Notes under the pieces: generated by a model
Seen by the model: the letters and a program-made list of their open reading frames with translations, nothing else
Database searches by the model: none
What the model was told of the DNA's origin: nothing
NCBI GenBank assembly: GCA_021442155.1
Contig: CM038220.1
Location: 78,479,817-78,543,816, forward strand
DNA length: 64,000 nucleotides
Origin: Cymbidium sinense
Taxonomy: Eukaryota; Streptophyta; Magnoliopsida; Asparagales; Orchidaceae
Direction of reading: 5' to 3'
Shown here: one piece after another, positions 48,575-62,155 of the stretch
Numbering within the stretch: position 1 is the stretch's first letter
How the letters are laid out: each line of letters begins with the position of its first letter
Program-made: the position numbers and the translations under genes

Positions 48575-49899
48575 TGTTGACCTCATTTTTAGATTGAGCT
48601 CTCAACACCTCCATCTTATACATATGAATTCTCTTAGAATTTAAGAGTTCCTTACTCTTAGGACACGTCTAGTGATTAGGTAGACACTCCAACCCTATTA
48701 AGAGACTTAGAAGGTTTAGCCATGGAATAGGTTATGCCTTGGGTGTGTTAGGAAAATTTCCTACCCAGCTATTCCTCACTTTCCTTCCTTCAAGTTAAAC
48801 TCCAGATCAATTCTAATTGATTTTCTCCAAACTCAATTCAATTCCATGATTGAAAGATACGATTGAAACCCATGACCAAAATCATCAAAAATTCCTAAGT
48901 CTAAATTTTGCCTAAGTCCTTAAGCTTCCCTTAAGGACTTAACCAAAATCATGATTCAAACCTATTTAAATCTTTGAGATATTTTCATAATTCATTTATA
49001 TTCTTATTTAGATTCATATATAAATGAAATATAAATTTAAAACCATCAAATCAAACTCAAAAATCCAAATCAATTCATAAAAAAGTTTCTTAAGTCCCTT
49101 TAATTTTCCATTGAAGGACTTAGCCAAAATCAACTCTAAACCTTGATCAAATCACTTCAAATTCATGAAATTTTCTCAAAAATTATTTATATCCTCATTT
49201 ATATTCTCATATATAAATGAAATATAAATATAAATCAATCAAATCAAACCCTAAAATTAAATTCCAAATTTAAAATCCTTGAAATTCCTTTAAATCCCTT
49301 AATTTTCCATTAATGGATTTTAGCTTGATCAAACCATCTCAAACTCATGGGATTTTCTCAAAATCAATTTATATTCTCATATATAAATAAAATCAATCAA
49401 ATCCAATCCAAAAATTAAATGTTAATTTAAAAAATTACTTTAAATCCTTTAAATTCTCTTTAATGGATTTATCCCAAATCATGATTAAACTCCTTCAAAT
49501 TTTTGAAATTTTCTTATGATCAATTTATATCCTCATTTATATTCACACATATAAATTAAATATAAATTCAAACAATAAAAATCAACTCCAAAAATCAAAT
49601 TCAAATCAGTTCAAAATCAATTTTAAGCCTTTCAAGCCTAAATGTTGAACTTAGCCAATTCAATTCCAAATCAAGCTAAACTCTTGATTTTCTCTCATGG
49701 TTCAATCAATCCTAATACTTGAGAGATCATATATATAAATCCAAACTACCTAAAATCAAAACCAAATCAAAATCCCAAGACCTTTCATATTCTTCTTGAA
49801 TATGAAATTTTCAAATGGATCAAAATCCATTTGACTTCTCCTGTAAATAAATTTATATTTTTCATAAGACCATATACAAGATCAATCAACTTCAAATCA

Positions 49900-50960
49900 A
49901 GCTTGGAAGTCATTTGATCCACAGGCTCACTTGACCCAAAGTGACCTAAAATACCCTTATGAGCCAACTTTTGATCCTAACCAAATTGGATTGAACCAAA
50001 CCATATATCCCTCCCATCACAATCATTATGGGATGATCAATCAATAAAATTGGGTCAAACCAAGTCAAACTTAAGGGTTGACCAAGTTAACACTTAACCT
50101 AAAATGAAACCTAACATAGCCAAATTCCACCATAGGCCAAATTGATTGAAACCATTGACCTAAGTTCACTCATGACCTATGTTTGAACTTGACCAAGAAA
50201 CCAACATTTGAGCTACTTGGCCCACTTGGCCCAAGTTGCAAAACTTGATCTAAGCCAAATTGATTGGAACCAATGGGTCAAGTCCATTCTAAAACACTTG
50301 TGAAATTTAACCAAAGCCTCAATTGGCCAACTAGACCCAACCTAGCCCAATTGACCTTAGACTCGACATGACTTGAAGGGGTTTGAGCCAAAATTGAACC
50401 TAATCCAAATTGATTGGAAACAAAGATACCAATCCACTTCATATGACTAACCTAACCTAAACCTTGACCCCAAAAATAGGTCAAATGGGTCAAATGGTCA
50501 ATAAATGGGTCAACTTGACACATTTGACCTAAAATCATATAAGCCAGAACTAAATCTAATCCAAATTGAACCAAACCAAAGGCACCAAAATATTTCAAAT
50601 GATCATATGAACTTGACCCAACCCTTGGTTTGACCCAATTTGACCAATTGGTCAACTTGACCCAAGTTGACCCATTTTGACCTAAATGGGTCAACATGAG
50701 CCAAACCCTATCAAATAGATTTCAAATCCATTGAAATTTAGCCAAACCCATTTTTTCAACATACCAAATATACCGAAATTAAAAAAAATTAGCAAAATGA
50801 CCATTTTACCCCTAGGCCATAAATCAAATTTTGGTCTAGCCCATGGGTATTTTGGTCATGCACTCATCACAATCATTTGAGGCTTTTCTAAATACTCAAG
50901 AGGACTTAGTGATGAGTGGTGCACCCATCCTAATGGGTTTGGGTCAACCCATTTGACCCA
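49900..50960 (+). promoter_or_regulatory. TTGACC-rich (W-box-like) block in the 5' LTR
   Basis: About 15 TTGAC/GTCAA cores fall between 50,460 and 50,700 alone, most of them TTGACC. TTGACY is the WRKY-factor W-box. The block is shared by the four LTR copies that cover it. A regulatory role is inferred. Confidence 0.45.
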
Positions 50961-53900
50961 TGGACCAAACCCGACCCTTAGCCTTGAAATTGAAATTTCA
51001 AACTCCCCCTAAGCTCAATTCAAGCACATGGGGAGTTGGCATTCCACTCCTCTGGCCAAATCGACCATGTGCATTGATCTAATAGCCTAAACAACCCACT
51101 CCATAGGGTCAATTGGATCAAAATGACAAGCTCATTGCCGACCATCCAATTGCCATAGGGGAAGATATACTCCCCCTAATTCATTGAAATCACACTTCAC
51201 CCACACTCGATTGGAGCCTAGGAACTCTTAGCAATCATCAGAGCTTTCCCAAGGTCCCTAGATAGGATTTGAATTCTTCATTCTTCAGTTTTGAATAGTG
51301 CAAAATAGGGGAGGTCCATTGAAGAGCCAACTTCTTCTACACTTGATCTTAGCCCAATTCCTTCTACATACATCATCTAAGGACCAAGTTCAGCCTACCC
51401 AAGCATCCACTTGAGTTCCCACAGCAAGGAAGAACTCAATTCAATCAAAACCACAAGGGAGATCAAGAGGAGTTGGTCCACCCATTAATCCACTCAACCT
51501 CAAGGCTTAGGAACTTCAACAGGGTTTCGTCTCTACTAGGCGAAGCAAGCTCATCGATCTCGAGCACCGGTGATCACCACCGATGAGGTTAGTGATTTTC
51601 TGACCACTTAGATTAAGAGGTGTTCGTCATTTGTGAAAGGAATTTTCATTGCATGTGAAATCCACTGTTGGATTGGCCGCTCTACTGCTCTAGTTGGTGT
51701 GGGTTGAGTCTTGAATGAATCTATGCTAGATCGGGCTCGGATCTTCACTTGGATCATGGACGGTTCATATTGGTCCTCAGGGAAGAAATTGGCCCATCTC
51801 AGCTGTCCATCCGCACAATTTAGATGGATGGTTGAGATTATTAGGCATATTTTATAAACCCTTTATTCGATTTAAACCGTGGGTATATCCTCAATCGATT
51901 TTGATCGGACCAAGGATAAAAGCGTCGACCGCCCTTTGAATTTGACATTTAAGTGGATGGCTCAAGGCGTAAAAGCGTGCTACCACCACCGCCATGCGTG
52001 CAAGTGGTGGTATTAAGTGGGGATTAGTTATTTAACTAATTAATTCCTAATTAATCCCTATATCATCAAAAAATTATAACTCCTTCAATAAAATTTAGAA
52101 AAAGAAAAGAAAAGAATGCCATGGATAGATAATTTCATCTAGAATATTTAAAAAATATTTTCAATGGATTTTGAATCCCCCTTTTCTCTGAATTTGGGTT
52201 TATTTGAGAATTTTAATTAGCTAATTATTCTCTAATTAAGTCACCAATTTATCTCAAATTTCTAGGATTCATTTAAGGGGATGACCTTTGCCTCCCCTAA
52301 TTTTCTTGAGATTTATTGACCCCTAATTGGGAAAATTATTATTTCATTCTCTAATTATCTCTTTCATGTAATTAAGGATAATTAAGGTGTGATTAGTGGA
52401 TTTACCCTTTGATTAAGTTTGATTAAGGTTAGATCCAGTGAGTAGGATTTTATGGAATAATTTTGGGATATTTCTCCTAAGCTATTCCCTAAACCCCCTT
52501 TTCTTTCCTTAATCCCCTCTTAATTAAGGGTTAACTCATTAATTATCCCTTTAAACAAATTTCAAAAATTCTAAAAAATTTTAGAACTTAATTAATCTAC
52601 CTTGGGTAGATTCTTATATGTTTAAAAACCTAAGTTTAATTAATAAAATTAAAACCCTTTTAAAAGTACTTAAGCTAAACCCCTTAGCTTAATTAACTTT
52701 TAATTCTGAGCCAAATTGCCTAAGGTATTTTTATTATTAGGTGCATTGCAAATTTAAATATCTTGTGGGTTTTATGTCATCTCATTGGCTCATAATTACT
52801 TGGTTAATTTTCTAAGGTGGTGTAGGTAAGGGTTAATTAAGCTACTTAATTCATACTCTAACCTAATCAACACTTAAAAATGAATTTAACTATCTAAAAA
52901 TTAAACAAAAATATAAAACACATGTGGGAATATGTTAGGTACAACAAACTCATCTCACCTTTTTTAAAATTAAATAAAACTTCAAACTAAATAAAAATCA
53001 TTTTGAAATTCACTTTGATTTATTGTAAGTTTTTTTATTCCTTAAGAATGTCTTTAGGATTAAAGTAAAGTGAGTTTGTTCATATGCTTTCATTGCTTTG
53101 GATCTTCCCCAACATGTTAAGTTGTATGTCATGTGATTCATACATTCATAATTTCATGTTTCAAAATTTTAAAATGAAATTGTTTACTTTATGTCAAATG
53201 TGCATGTGTTGGCCAAAGTAAAATATGAGTGGTTATTATCACGATTAAATCCAAAGCATTTTCAAAACTTATAAATGAGGCATCAAATCTGAAAGTGTGT
53301 TATTCTTATACTTTAATTATAAGCTTGCATGTGATAGATTATAAAGTAATGTTTAGTGTAGCCTTTCCTTTCTTCCTTATGTTAGCATGATTTTGAATAG
53401 GAGTTGGTAAGATATAGGTTCATTTGAAAAGATTCCAACACTTACTTAATTCTATACCCTATTCATCCCTATTCCATCATCTAAGAAGGATTGCTTATAC
53501 TCGCATGAATAAATTGCATAAATAAAAACAAATCAATTAAATATTTTTTTCCATATTCCTTTTCCATTTCATTTCTTTTATATGCATGTTTGTACTTAAG
53601 GAAAGTGGTATATTAGTCAAGAGGTTGTGAGGCTTTAAGTAGCCCTAAGTAGGTCTTATACCTTACACCTTGCTTAACAATGCACTGCTCACTCATGCCT
53701 TTCTTACTTTTCATGTATGTGAAATTTTGGATAAGGAGAACCTTTTCTACTTAAGAAAATTATACATGTTTAAACTTCTAAATTTTCTTAAATGGATTAC
53801 TTAGAATGAATCATAAAGTATGTTACCTATTCTCATTTGCATGTATAGATATGCTTAGGGTCCATCCATATGCATGTTATATATGTTGGGAAAGAATTGA

Positions 53901-54471
53901 AGTAATGTGTATTATGTGAATTTTGATTCATTTTATTTAATCTTAAAATACCTTTCTTTTTGAGTAGGTTTGTTTAAAATTTGTCTAAACTTAAGATTAA
54001 TTAAAAGATGTAATCAAAACATTCACCTAAATGAAATTAAAATGTGAACTTACCTTAGAAATTACTTAAGGATTAGGGAAGGAAAGAGAAGTCCTCTTTT
54101 CTTTCCCTCTCTTCATAACTTAGTAATTAATTCTAGGTTTCACTCAAAACAAATTAAAACATGAAATAAAAATAACCTAAAACACTTAAAAAACTTAAAT
54201 GAAACCCTCCTCTAAGTTGAACATGTCCTTCACACTTAGAAAACTTGAACCTAAAGTCCTAAGCTAAGCATACCACACAAACTGTCAAAACACACACATT
54301 AGCCTAAGTCACCACTTCTAGGTTTAGGTTAGGTCAGTGTATGGTTTGATGTCATATTTTATTTTGTAATGAATGTTTTAGATTGGATATTAGGGTGTAT
54401 GCTCGCAGAATGAATGGTAGGATGTGCTTAGTTTAATTATTCTTTTCTGCAGAGGATTGTGCTAAAGGCGT

Positions 54472-54487
54472 TATAAATAAATATAAA
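54472..54487 (+). promoter_or_regulatory. Possible LTR TATA box
   Basis: TATAAATAAATATAAA inside the LTR, upstream of 'gcttgcggtgcttacac', which is conserved in A1 (2,052-2,070). In A1 the box is altered to CATAAATAAAATATAAA. Plausible U3 promoter, not proven. Confidence 0.35.
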
Positions 54488-57056
54488 TGCTTCTTGCTTG
54501 CGGTGCTTACACTTTGCATAATCCATAGGCCAGGTGGACTTAGTCACCCATGTGTGGGGTGATAAGTCCAATATACATACTTGGGATTTGTGTGGTGTGA
54601 TTTAACTAACCTTTATTTTGAAGGTGTTAGTTAGATTTATACTTTTCTTTTTCATGTAAAAATTTGTATAAGTAAGATTTTGGAATGATTTGTTAGGGAG
54701 ATTAGGATGAGCATCGATCATGAGATTCCCATTTTATGCACCATGTGAAGCCTTGGAGTATCCACCTACCAACCATCCAAAAGGAGGAACCAAAAGAAGA
54801 AAGAAGAAAGAAGAATAAAGCTTGAAGACCCCATAACAATGAATTCCCTTGCTTAAATTGTAATTTAATTCATTTATAATCTGGGTTGTATAAGGGTAGA
54901 GCTCGACTATCCAAATTTGACATTTTTGGGTTTGTGCAGTGGTGCCTGACCACAAAACGATCATTTATTCTTTCTGTGATTAGCTTTATAAATTATTAAT
55001 GATTTGTTTAGCTTTTACATTAAATGACATGCTTTTCCTAGTTTCTTCCTTGCTTTATGTATGGCCTAGATGTAGATTAAACTATTTAGGAAAAATAAAT
55101 CTTTTACCCAACTTAGAAACTTGAAATAAAATTAAACAACTCATAACCTCACCTAAAGCTTAGGATTAAAATCAAGATAAAAGAATTAGCAACCACTTAG
55201 CTGGATGAGCATCTCTTTATAATATTATTCACAAATGCATCTTATTTCACTCTTGATTGGAGGGCTTCCTTTCTTAGAAGAACTTTTGAGGTAGGTGGTG
55301 AAACTCACCTCCTAAACTTCTCGATTTTGGCCAATAATCATTTCTCATGCATTAGTCATAAAATCATATTAGCATAATAATTATCCAAAATAATAATAAA
55401 ATGAAATTTGAATTACATTATATTTAGGTCATTTGAAGCATGTCCTTTACATGATCTAGTCTCTTTAGGGAGTGAGTTTAAGGACTTAGTCTCTTTCTAA
55501 ATAAAAATAGCCTAGCTATCTTGCATATGCATAAATACTTGCCTACATGTATTTAAAATCGTAGGAGGAGTTAGTTGGTGGCCACCCCCAGATGATTGTA
55601 AGTCCACGTTGTCGGGTGGTTTGTCCTCTCTTATGGTGGCAAACCAATTACCCATTTTTTGCCTTAGATTTTGGTTGTTCTTCCGGCACTCGCCAAAGCT
55701 CCTTAGATTAAGGTTCTGAGGTTGCATCTCCCCTTTGCAGGCCATAAGCATAATTCCCCACCTCTTAGGCATTTCCTTAATCTTGTGTTAATGAATCTTA
55801 AGTCTTAAAATTCTAATAAAAAATATAACTCAAATAAACTAAATCAATCTCTAAAATGTAAAGCCCAATTTTAGGATAATTTGTGATGCTCGCTAGGTTT
55901 CCTAACATCATGAGCATCCCCTACTTATTTTCCATTTTGGCTTCGATAATAACTCCATCTTTTGATCAATCCCATTTGATCTTCAAACATAAACCAATCG
56001 ATTGATAGTCCTTCCTATTGAAATCTTCAAAGATATTGATCATTTATCTTAATCGAGAGTTTTCCTAAGGGATCCATCCTTAGGATATAACTATGGCTTC
56101 ACTTGAGAACTTAATGAAATGGTTTAAAATAAACCACCTTTACTTTTTTGTAAAAGTAGGGGAAGAATCTCTGGTTCATATGCAGACTCATCGTCCTTAG
56201 GAGTCCTTATTGAGGTGATTGGTTCCATTAAAGGGTGATGACTTATATCTTTCGAGATAGTACACTATACCTTGATGAAGTATCCGATCACATGAATAAG
56301 TACATCTACAGATCTGTGTGGCATCTTACCAAGATGAATTTCCACATATATAATTTTTCCTTCTCCTCTCACCAACATATCCGAAGGGTGATCTTTATAT
56401 GTGTGAGAATTTTTCTCTACATAGGTGAAATTATCTAAGCTATAAATACCTACATGTGCTCGGACATAGGTGAAATTATAGGGTATACTTGATAGGAAAA
56501 CAATCCTCTATCAGCAAAGGTAGCCTTAAGATTGTCTCCTTAGACAAACACCACCCCAGGTCTACAAGTATTTCTTGGATGACGTAACTCATCTGTTGCT
56601 GATAAGAATCCTTCTATCAGGTTGGGTTGACTACCTCCTCTGACTAAGTAGACTAGGGACCACGATGACCTGGGATGACAAAAACATGGGATCTAAATCA
56701 GAAACATCATCATTCCCCCAACCATCCGGTTAAAGCTAAAATCATGAATTTCATAATCTTAAATTCTAAAACTCCATATGTTACTACTATACGCTACGCA
56801 TTAAGTGATCTAATAACTAGCCTTAATCGAAAGTTCTCTCTCAGTTCTTGGGAGGGGTAATTAACTATAGGGGCTTGCACCTATAGGAAACCTAGATACA
56901 GATCTAAAGTCCTTGCAAAATGAGGGTGAAATCTTTGGGTAGTGTCTTATCTACTATTCCATCTACCTTCTGAAAATTACACCGACGCTCTTAACGCACT
57001 CTCTTCAATTCAATATTGTTGAGAGGTCGGTGGCAAATTTTCAAAGCCCATAGATT

Positions 57057-57065
57057 TGGCGACTC
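57057..57065 (+). other. Primer-binding site, tRNA-Arg type
   Basis: TGGCGACTC complements the 3' end of plant tRNA-Arg (GAGTCGCCA). Only 9 bases match before divergence, whereas intact sites usually match 12-18. Ogre/Tat elements use this tRNA. The site places the end of the 5' LTR. Confidence 0.7.
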
Positions 57066-57320
57066 AGGATAGATTCTCTTTTTCTTTGGTCATATACATG
57101 CTATAGTAGCAATAAAATATTTAAAAATTTAAAACAAAAAATGGCTATTTAAATGTGTAATAAATTCAGATTACTATTATATGAGACTCTATATTGAATG
57201 AATTATTCTGTAGAGTACATCTTCATTACACTATTATTTGGTTCTGTAGCTGCATCTTGAAAGTATGGGGTAAAATAATAAATAATAGTTACTAATCACC
57301 ATCTTTCACATTTGCAGAAT

Positions 57321-60300
57321 GGATCTACAGAGCACTCCTTTTACCATTCAGTTAGGGTGTGGTGTGAACATCTACCTAGCCAATGCCGTCATCAGCACAG
57401 GAGATGTTGAAGCTATAATTCAATTTGGTAGCTTGAGTTTCCGGTTATCTAGCTCTCTAAAGTTCCCATAGTACGTTAGTCGAGGCCATGTTGGAAGACC
57501 TGTCTTGAAGCTACTTGCCGGGCTTCAATTAGTTAATAACCAACCATCGAGTTCTCCGAGAACTTCAATTTTCAAAAGGCTAGGCCAATGAAGCCTCGTG
57601 ATGAAAAGAAGAACCATTAGTGGCAAAGCGTGTCTTTAATACCTCATGGTACAACTGGTCCGCCGATTGAGCCTTTTGTACCTGGAAAGCATGATCATGA
57701 AGCTTCCTCATCAGGAAGCAAATTAACCAAAGAGAAAAGAAATCTTGGTGAGGGCTCAGGATCCCCTTTGAATGACCTAGTGAACAAGCGATACTCTGCA
57801 AGTGAGTATTCCACCACAACTTTGACAACCTAAAGTGGGTAAAAGGAATAGCTCTCTTGGTGAAGTAAAGCGTCCTACGGAATAAACAACGTCAAGCTCC
57901 ACCACCACAGAGGAGACAACCTGAAACACTGCCTGCTTGGATACATAAAGTTCTCAAAGTAGCCAAGGATAGAGGCTTAATGAAAAGAAGATTTCAGAGG
58001 CCTGGGGTGATAGAAAATACTGAAGCTCCACTAAGAAAGTTGCCATCTCTTTTTGTAACTAGCCATCAAGCCAGTACGCTTCACACGGTGAGCATCAGAG
58101 CGTGACACTTGGACCACATGCCCAAGAATCTGCTGCTGGAAGGTCCCAGTGAAATGGTAAACAAATATGCACTCCATGGCCCCGTAATGAAACTTTGAAT
58201 AATGGAAGAGGTGTGACATCTGATACATATATTCATAAATCCTCCTCAAAAATAACTCATCAGAAGTGGATACCCAAAAGAAGGGATATCATTGATGAAA
58301 GACATGATGGTCGACACCTTAGAGAATCCTCTAGGGGATCCCATCATCGATCAGATTCACCCCCACAAGAGAAGGTTGACTTTGATCGTAGTCCTTTAAT
58401 AGAAGAAGTGTTTATCCCGCACATTGAACCAGAGATCCACTGGAAATTTTGATCAGAAATTCATGTGTGAAAAGAAGGCGATGAAGAAGACATTATGAAA
58501 GTAGAAGTTATCTATATGATCAAAGATATAGATGAACTCTCCGCTCAGCACCATCTGTAGTAACATGAACTCAGGGAACCTGAACCTGAATTTGACATTT
58601 ATGAAGAAGAGTCTTCACAAAAGCAAGTAGAAGATGGATCTTCAATCTTTACCGAATAAGAAGAAGAATAAGATCAAAATAAAAAAGTGATGATGAGCGT
58701 TGAAGCTGTTTATATAGTTGAACCAAGAAATGATCAGCCTGATATATGCTTTTATACTCAGCGTCATCGTTCAGCCCCAGCAATAGCTATCTCTACCAAT
58801 GCACAAGGAGAAGGACAGTCAAGTTCTTCCCTGAGGATGAGCAAGCGAGTGAAATAAGAAATAGAAGAAGAAGAAGAAGAGCACGATTGATGCCATGACA
58901 GCTAGAGAGCGAAATCAGATTAAATGGAGGTCAAAGATAAGGAGATTGCACAACTTAGTATTAAGATGAATGATATGATGGAATAAATGAACATCATGAT
59001 GGAGATATTGCAGAAGAATATCACATCAAATGCATCACTTGTCTTATCTGCTAATTAACAGCAGCTAATAATACAACTTCTATATCACCAGTCACTTTGG
59101 TATCTCAAGCTCCTACAGTACATGCTGCACATGAAGCAAGGAATGAAGTTAACCAACTACCTCTTCAAACGATAACTCAAAATCTAGCTAGCACACTTAG
59201 AACGGTAACAACTGCTCAGCTAGAAATAATACTCAATGAAAAGATAAAGACAGCCATAGCCTCAGAGCATGCTGAAAAGATGGTGAGTAAATGTCGCCCT
59301 TACCTTGTTGAATATGATCAAGTGCCAAAAGATTACTGCTAAAATTTAATACTTTCAGTTTGGTAATCCAAAGCAACATCTAGCAGCTTTAAATAGAAAT
59401 AGTGAGGGAATGATGCACTACTTTTTAATTCATCGACTTGACTTGACTACTTTCAGTGGTATGTGAATTGCGAATGATTCGCTTAAAATCATTGCTAAAT
59501 TAGAGACTATATTTGTGAAGAGGTTCACTAAGAGAAGAGAAATCACGACCTTGCTTTGCGAAGAAGAAAAAGATGAGGCGTGACAAAATTCATAAGTCAT
59601 AGCATAACCTAAGTATGCGCGAGCAACAATTGGAAGAAGAACATGCAATCCAATTGTTAATGGACAATATGGATGATAAGATGACATAATTTTTATGCAT
59701 GACATTGATTGCAATATTACAGGACTTGCTCGATAGGATGGCTAAATTTGGAAAGCTGAATCGCCCTAAGTCTGAAGTCTATACAGATAAAATAAAGAGA
59801 AATAAACTTTCAGACTCAAGAAGAAACAAAATTCATGCCGCTTGCTATAACTCAAATGGTGAAAAATGGATGATATATAATATGGATAAAGGAAAACAGC
59901 TGATGTAAAATGATGATAAGGGAAAGAAGTCTGTCTATTCTAATCCACAGTCAAAATTAATATTAGGAGGCAATGACAAACCTCGAATTTTTCCAAGTGG
60001 TGGAGAGCATCCAAAATAAGTAACAAGAGATTATGAGCGAATCAGACCATCTGTTAAGGAAAAGATGAACACAAATTATTCCTTTAGAAGAAGTGTGGCC
60101 AAATTATTTCAGCGCAAAGTGGTTTTTGCAATTACCGAAATTAAAAGCTCAAAATCAAGTCCAATCCAAATTATCATCGGATGATCAGTCATCCTATTGA
60201 AGATTGTTATGTCTTTAAGGATTGGCTAGAAAGGAAGTATCAGTGAGGTGAATTTATATTATTCGACAGTATTCTAGTCAACCCAAAAAGAGAGTCTACA
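57321..60300 (+). pseudogene. Ty3/gypsy Tat-type gag, degenerate
   Basis: Gag packages the element RNA in virus-like particles. The first Met (57,321) opens MDLQSTPFTIQLGCG and runs into a stop at about 57,468. Then comes a long charged region (57,630-58,900) with segments such as SPPQEKVDFDRSPLIEEVF. The retrotransposon gag core is recognisable at 59,280-59,760: KCRPYLVEYDQVP, then TAFQWYVN-like QWYVN (59,454-59,468), FVKRFTKRREITTLL, and LLMDNMDDKMTQ in shifting frames. At 60,181-60,246 MISHPIEDCYVFKDWLER is the Tat-type knuckle region (usually YHR..HP.EDC). At least a dozen stops and several frameshifts break it. The start is the first ATG after the primer-binding site and is uncertain. 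Confidence 0.75.
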
Positions 60301-61369
60301 AGGATGATTACATCCTCTTCCGTATCATCCATCAAAGACAAAAAGAAGGAGAAATTAGCTCAGACTAAAGAATGGGAAACTATAGTCTCCAAAAAGATAA
60401 TGAAAATGCTGAAGTAGCTAAAAGACGTGTGGAAATCACTACTTGAACCTATATTGGATTTATGAGAGATGCTTAAACTAAGTATTTGGGCTTCTCAGTG
60501 GCATTTTGATAAGGCTACTTCATCACAATCCGAGGAGCAGTCTACTAAATGCAGGCCTCATAAATCAGAGAAGTCGACTAAGAAAAAGAAGATCAAGAAG
60601 AGAACTACAACTCAAAAGATTATTAGTAATTTAGAGGAGTATCGCCAGCCGATAAGATAATCATTTAGGCTTGAAGACTTTATGCCTAAAGTCCACATTG
60701 TCTAATCAGATGAAGAAGTTAATGGTAAATCTTATTTAGTAGAGACATGTCAATCATTCCGTGATGTCGGATGTTCTTCATCATCAGTTACTCCAAAATG
60801 ACAAGGGTAGTCAGACAGACTCGACCAACTTGTAAAAATTCTTATTAGGAAAGCAAAAAGAGCTTGAGGAGTTTAATGACTCAACAAGATGATAACAATT
60901 CAGATGAAGATCTATATTTTTTCAACAGAGAAGAGTCAGACTCATCGATATCATCACGCATGAAATGTATGAAGTTAAAAAATGAGTCTAGCCCTTTTGG
61001 CCAATCCTCCAGAATAAGAAGGAAATTTGAAGAAAATATGTCTTTAGAAGAATCTGAGCAAGATAAGGTAATTCAAGTTCAGTTGAGAAGCAATAAAGCC
61101 TTACCACCTTCATCAAAGAAGGGAAATATAAATAAAGATAAAGGAATCAAGTCAACAAATCATAGAAATATGAAGCTTAAATCAAGCAAAAGATATATTA
61201 TAATATTAGATCTCACATCAGAAAGATCCACAACTGGTGTAGAGGCTCTCTTGATGTCAAAAGACCTCAGAAACTTTGATACAAGCCCTCAAAAATTCAG
61301 AGAGTTATGAAGCTTACATTGCTGAGAAATGCATGACCAAAGCATTGTAAACTCAAGATATTCTAGTAA
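60301..61369 (+). pseudogene. Gag-protease linker of the Tat element, degenerate
   Basis: Lys/Ser/Glu-rich coding-like sequence between gag and protease: KKKIKKRTTTQKIIS near 60,580, then a 148-codon open frame (60,864-61,310) with NSDEDLYFFNREESDSSI and many charged residues. No catalytic motif. Tat-lineage gag-protease reading frames often contain such low-complexity charged linkers. Its position in the same element and direction supports the reading, but I recognise no domain. Confidence 0.45.
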
Positions 61370-62155
61370 TCATATTTTCTAATGAAGATCTTATGTTGGG
61401 AATAACAGATCACAACCGTCCTCTATATGTTACTGCAGAAAGTGATGACATCTTGATCTGTCAAATATTGATTGATCCAGGTTCTTCCATCAATCTTATA
61501 AGTCTAAATGTTTTAAGATGATTATCACTTGACATCCAACATCTTGGGAGAGTGAAGTTGATGGTTCATAGTTTCAATGAAAAATGACAGAAAATCTTGT
61601 GTTCTTTTATTCTCCTGCTCAAGTTTCAGGATTTACATATAGAAGCCAAGTTTCATGTGTCAATCTTTGATGCATCATTTTAAACTCTTTTAAGGATTGG
61701 TATGCATGAGTATGGCATGGTCCCATCAATGCTATCATTGTATGAAGTACCTAAAAGAAGGAGAAGAATTCAAAATTCTTGGTAACCTACAACCATTCTC
61801 CGTCAATGAAGCAAAGATTTATGAAAATGCAAAATATTTCATCCTTAAAGAGCCTAAGCCAACAGAGCCTCTTGAAGCAATAGAATCCACTTTAGGAACT
61901 AAAAAGCAATTTTACAAGGTAAAAGAGCAGAAGAAAAAAGGAAGAAAAAAGGCAATGCCGACTCTCCCTAAAACACTTGATTTTACATCTAATCAAGAAG
62001 ACTAGTTCCTCATTTGGGAAGTGACACACAAGAAGAAGAAGATACTCCTATCAAACTTAAGGGAACTTATAATCTTTCAAGAAAGGCAAAGTATGAAATA
62101 AGTGATTTTGATTCAGACTATGACTTTGAATCTACTTATGGAAATAAAGTTCAGA
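61370..62155 (+). pseudogene. Tat-type aspartic protease, degenerate
   Basis: The retroelement protease that cleaves the polyprotein. FSNEDLMLGITDHNRPLYV is followed by ILIDPGSSINLI; Asp (codon 61,474-61,476) in DPGS takes the place of the active-site D(T/S/D)G. Next are LGRVKLMVHSFNE, IEAKFHVSIFDASF and IGMHEYGMVPS, matching the 'IQGFNQ', 'FHVIDA' and 'PWIHE.GVVPS' stations of Tat proteases. The open frame 61,697-62,005 carries the C-terminal part (MKYLKEGEEFKILG, FSVNEAKIYENAKYF). Stops at about 61,520, 61,588 and 61,683 break it. Coding-like sequence (KAKYEISDFDSDYDFESTYG) continues in another frame up to the 3' LTR, so nothing is left of reverse transcriptase. Confidence 0.75.

Larger units (their letters stand above)
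48575..57050 (+). repeat. 5' LTR, apparent length 8.5 kb (copy C)
   Basis: The start is defined by homology with the 3' LTR start at 62,161 (TGTTGACCT in both). The end is placed at 57,050 (AAGCCCA) because the primer-binding site begins six bases later. Homology with A1 supports it as LTR only to about 55,475; the last 1.6 kb rests on the primer-binding site. Contains 4 subrepeats (48,905-49,600), a TTGACC-rich block, and a segment (53,497-54,457) absent from A1. Much longer than the usual plant LTR of a few hundred bp to about 5 kb. Confidence 0.7.
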
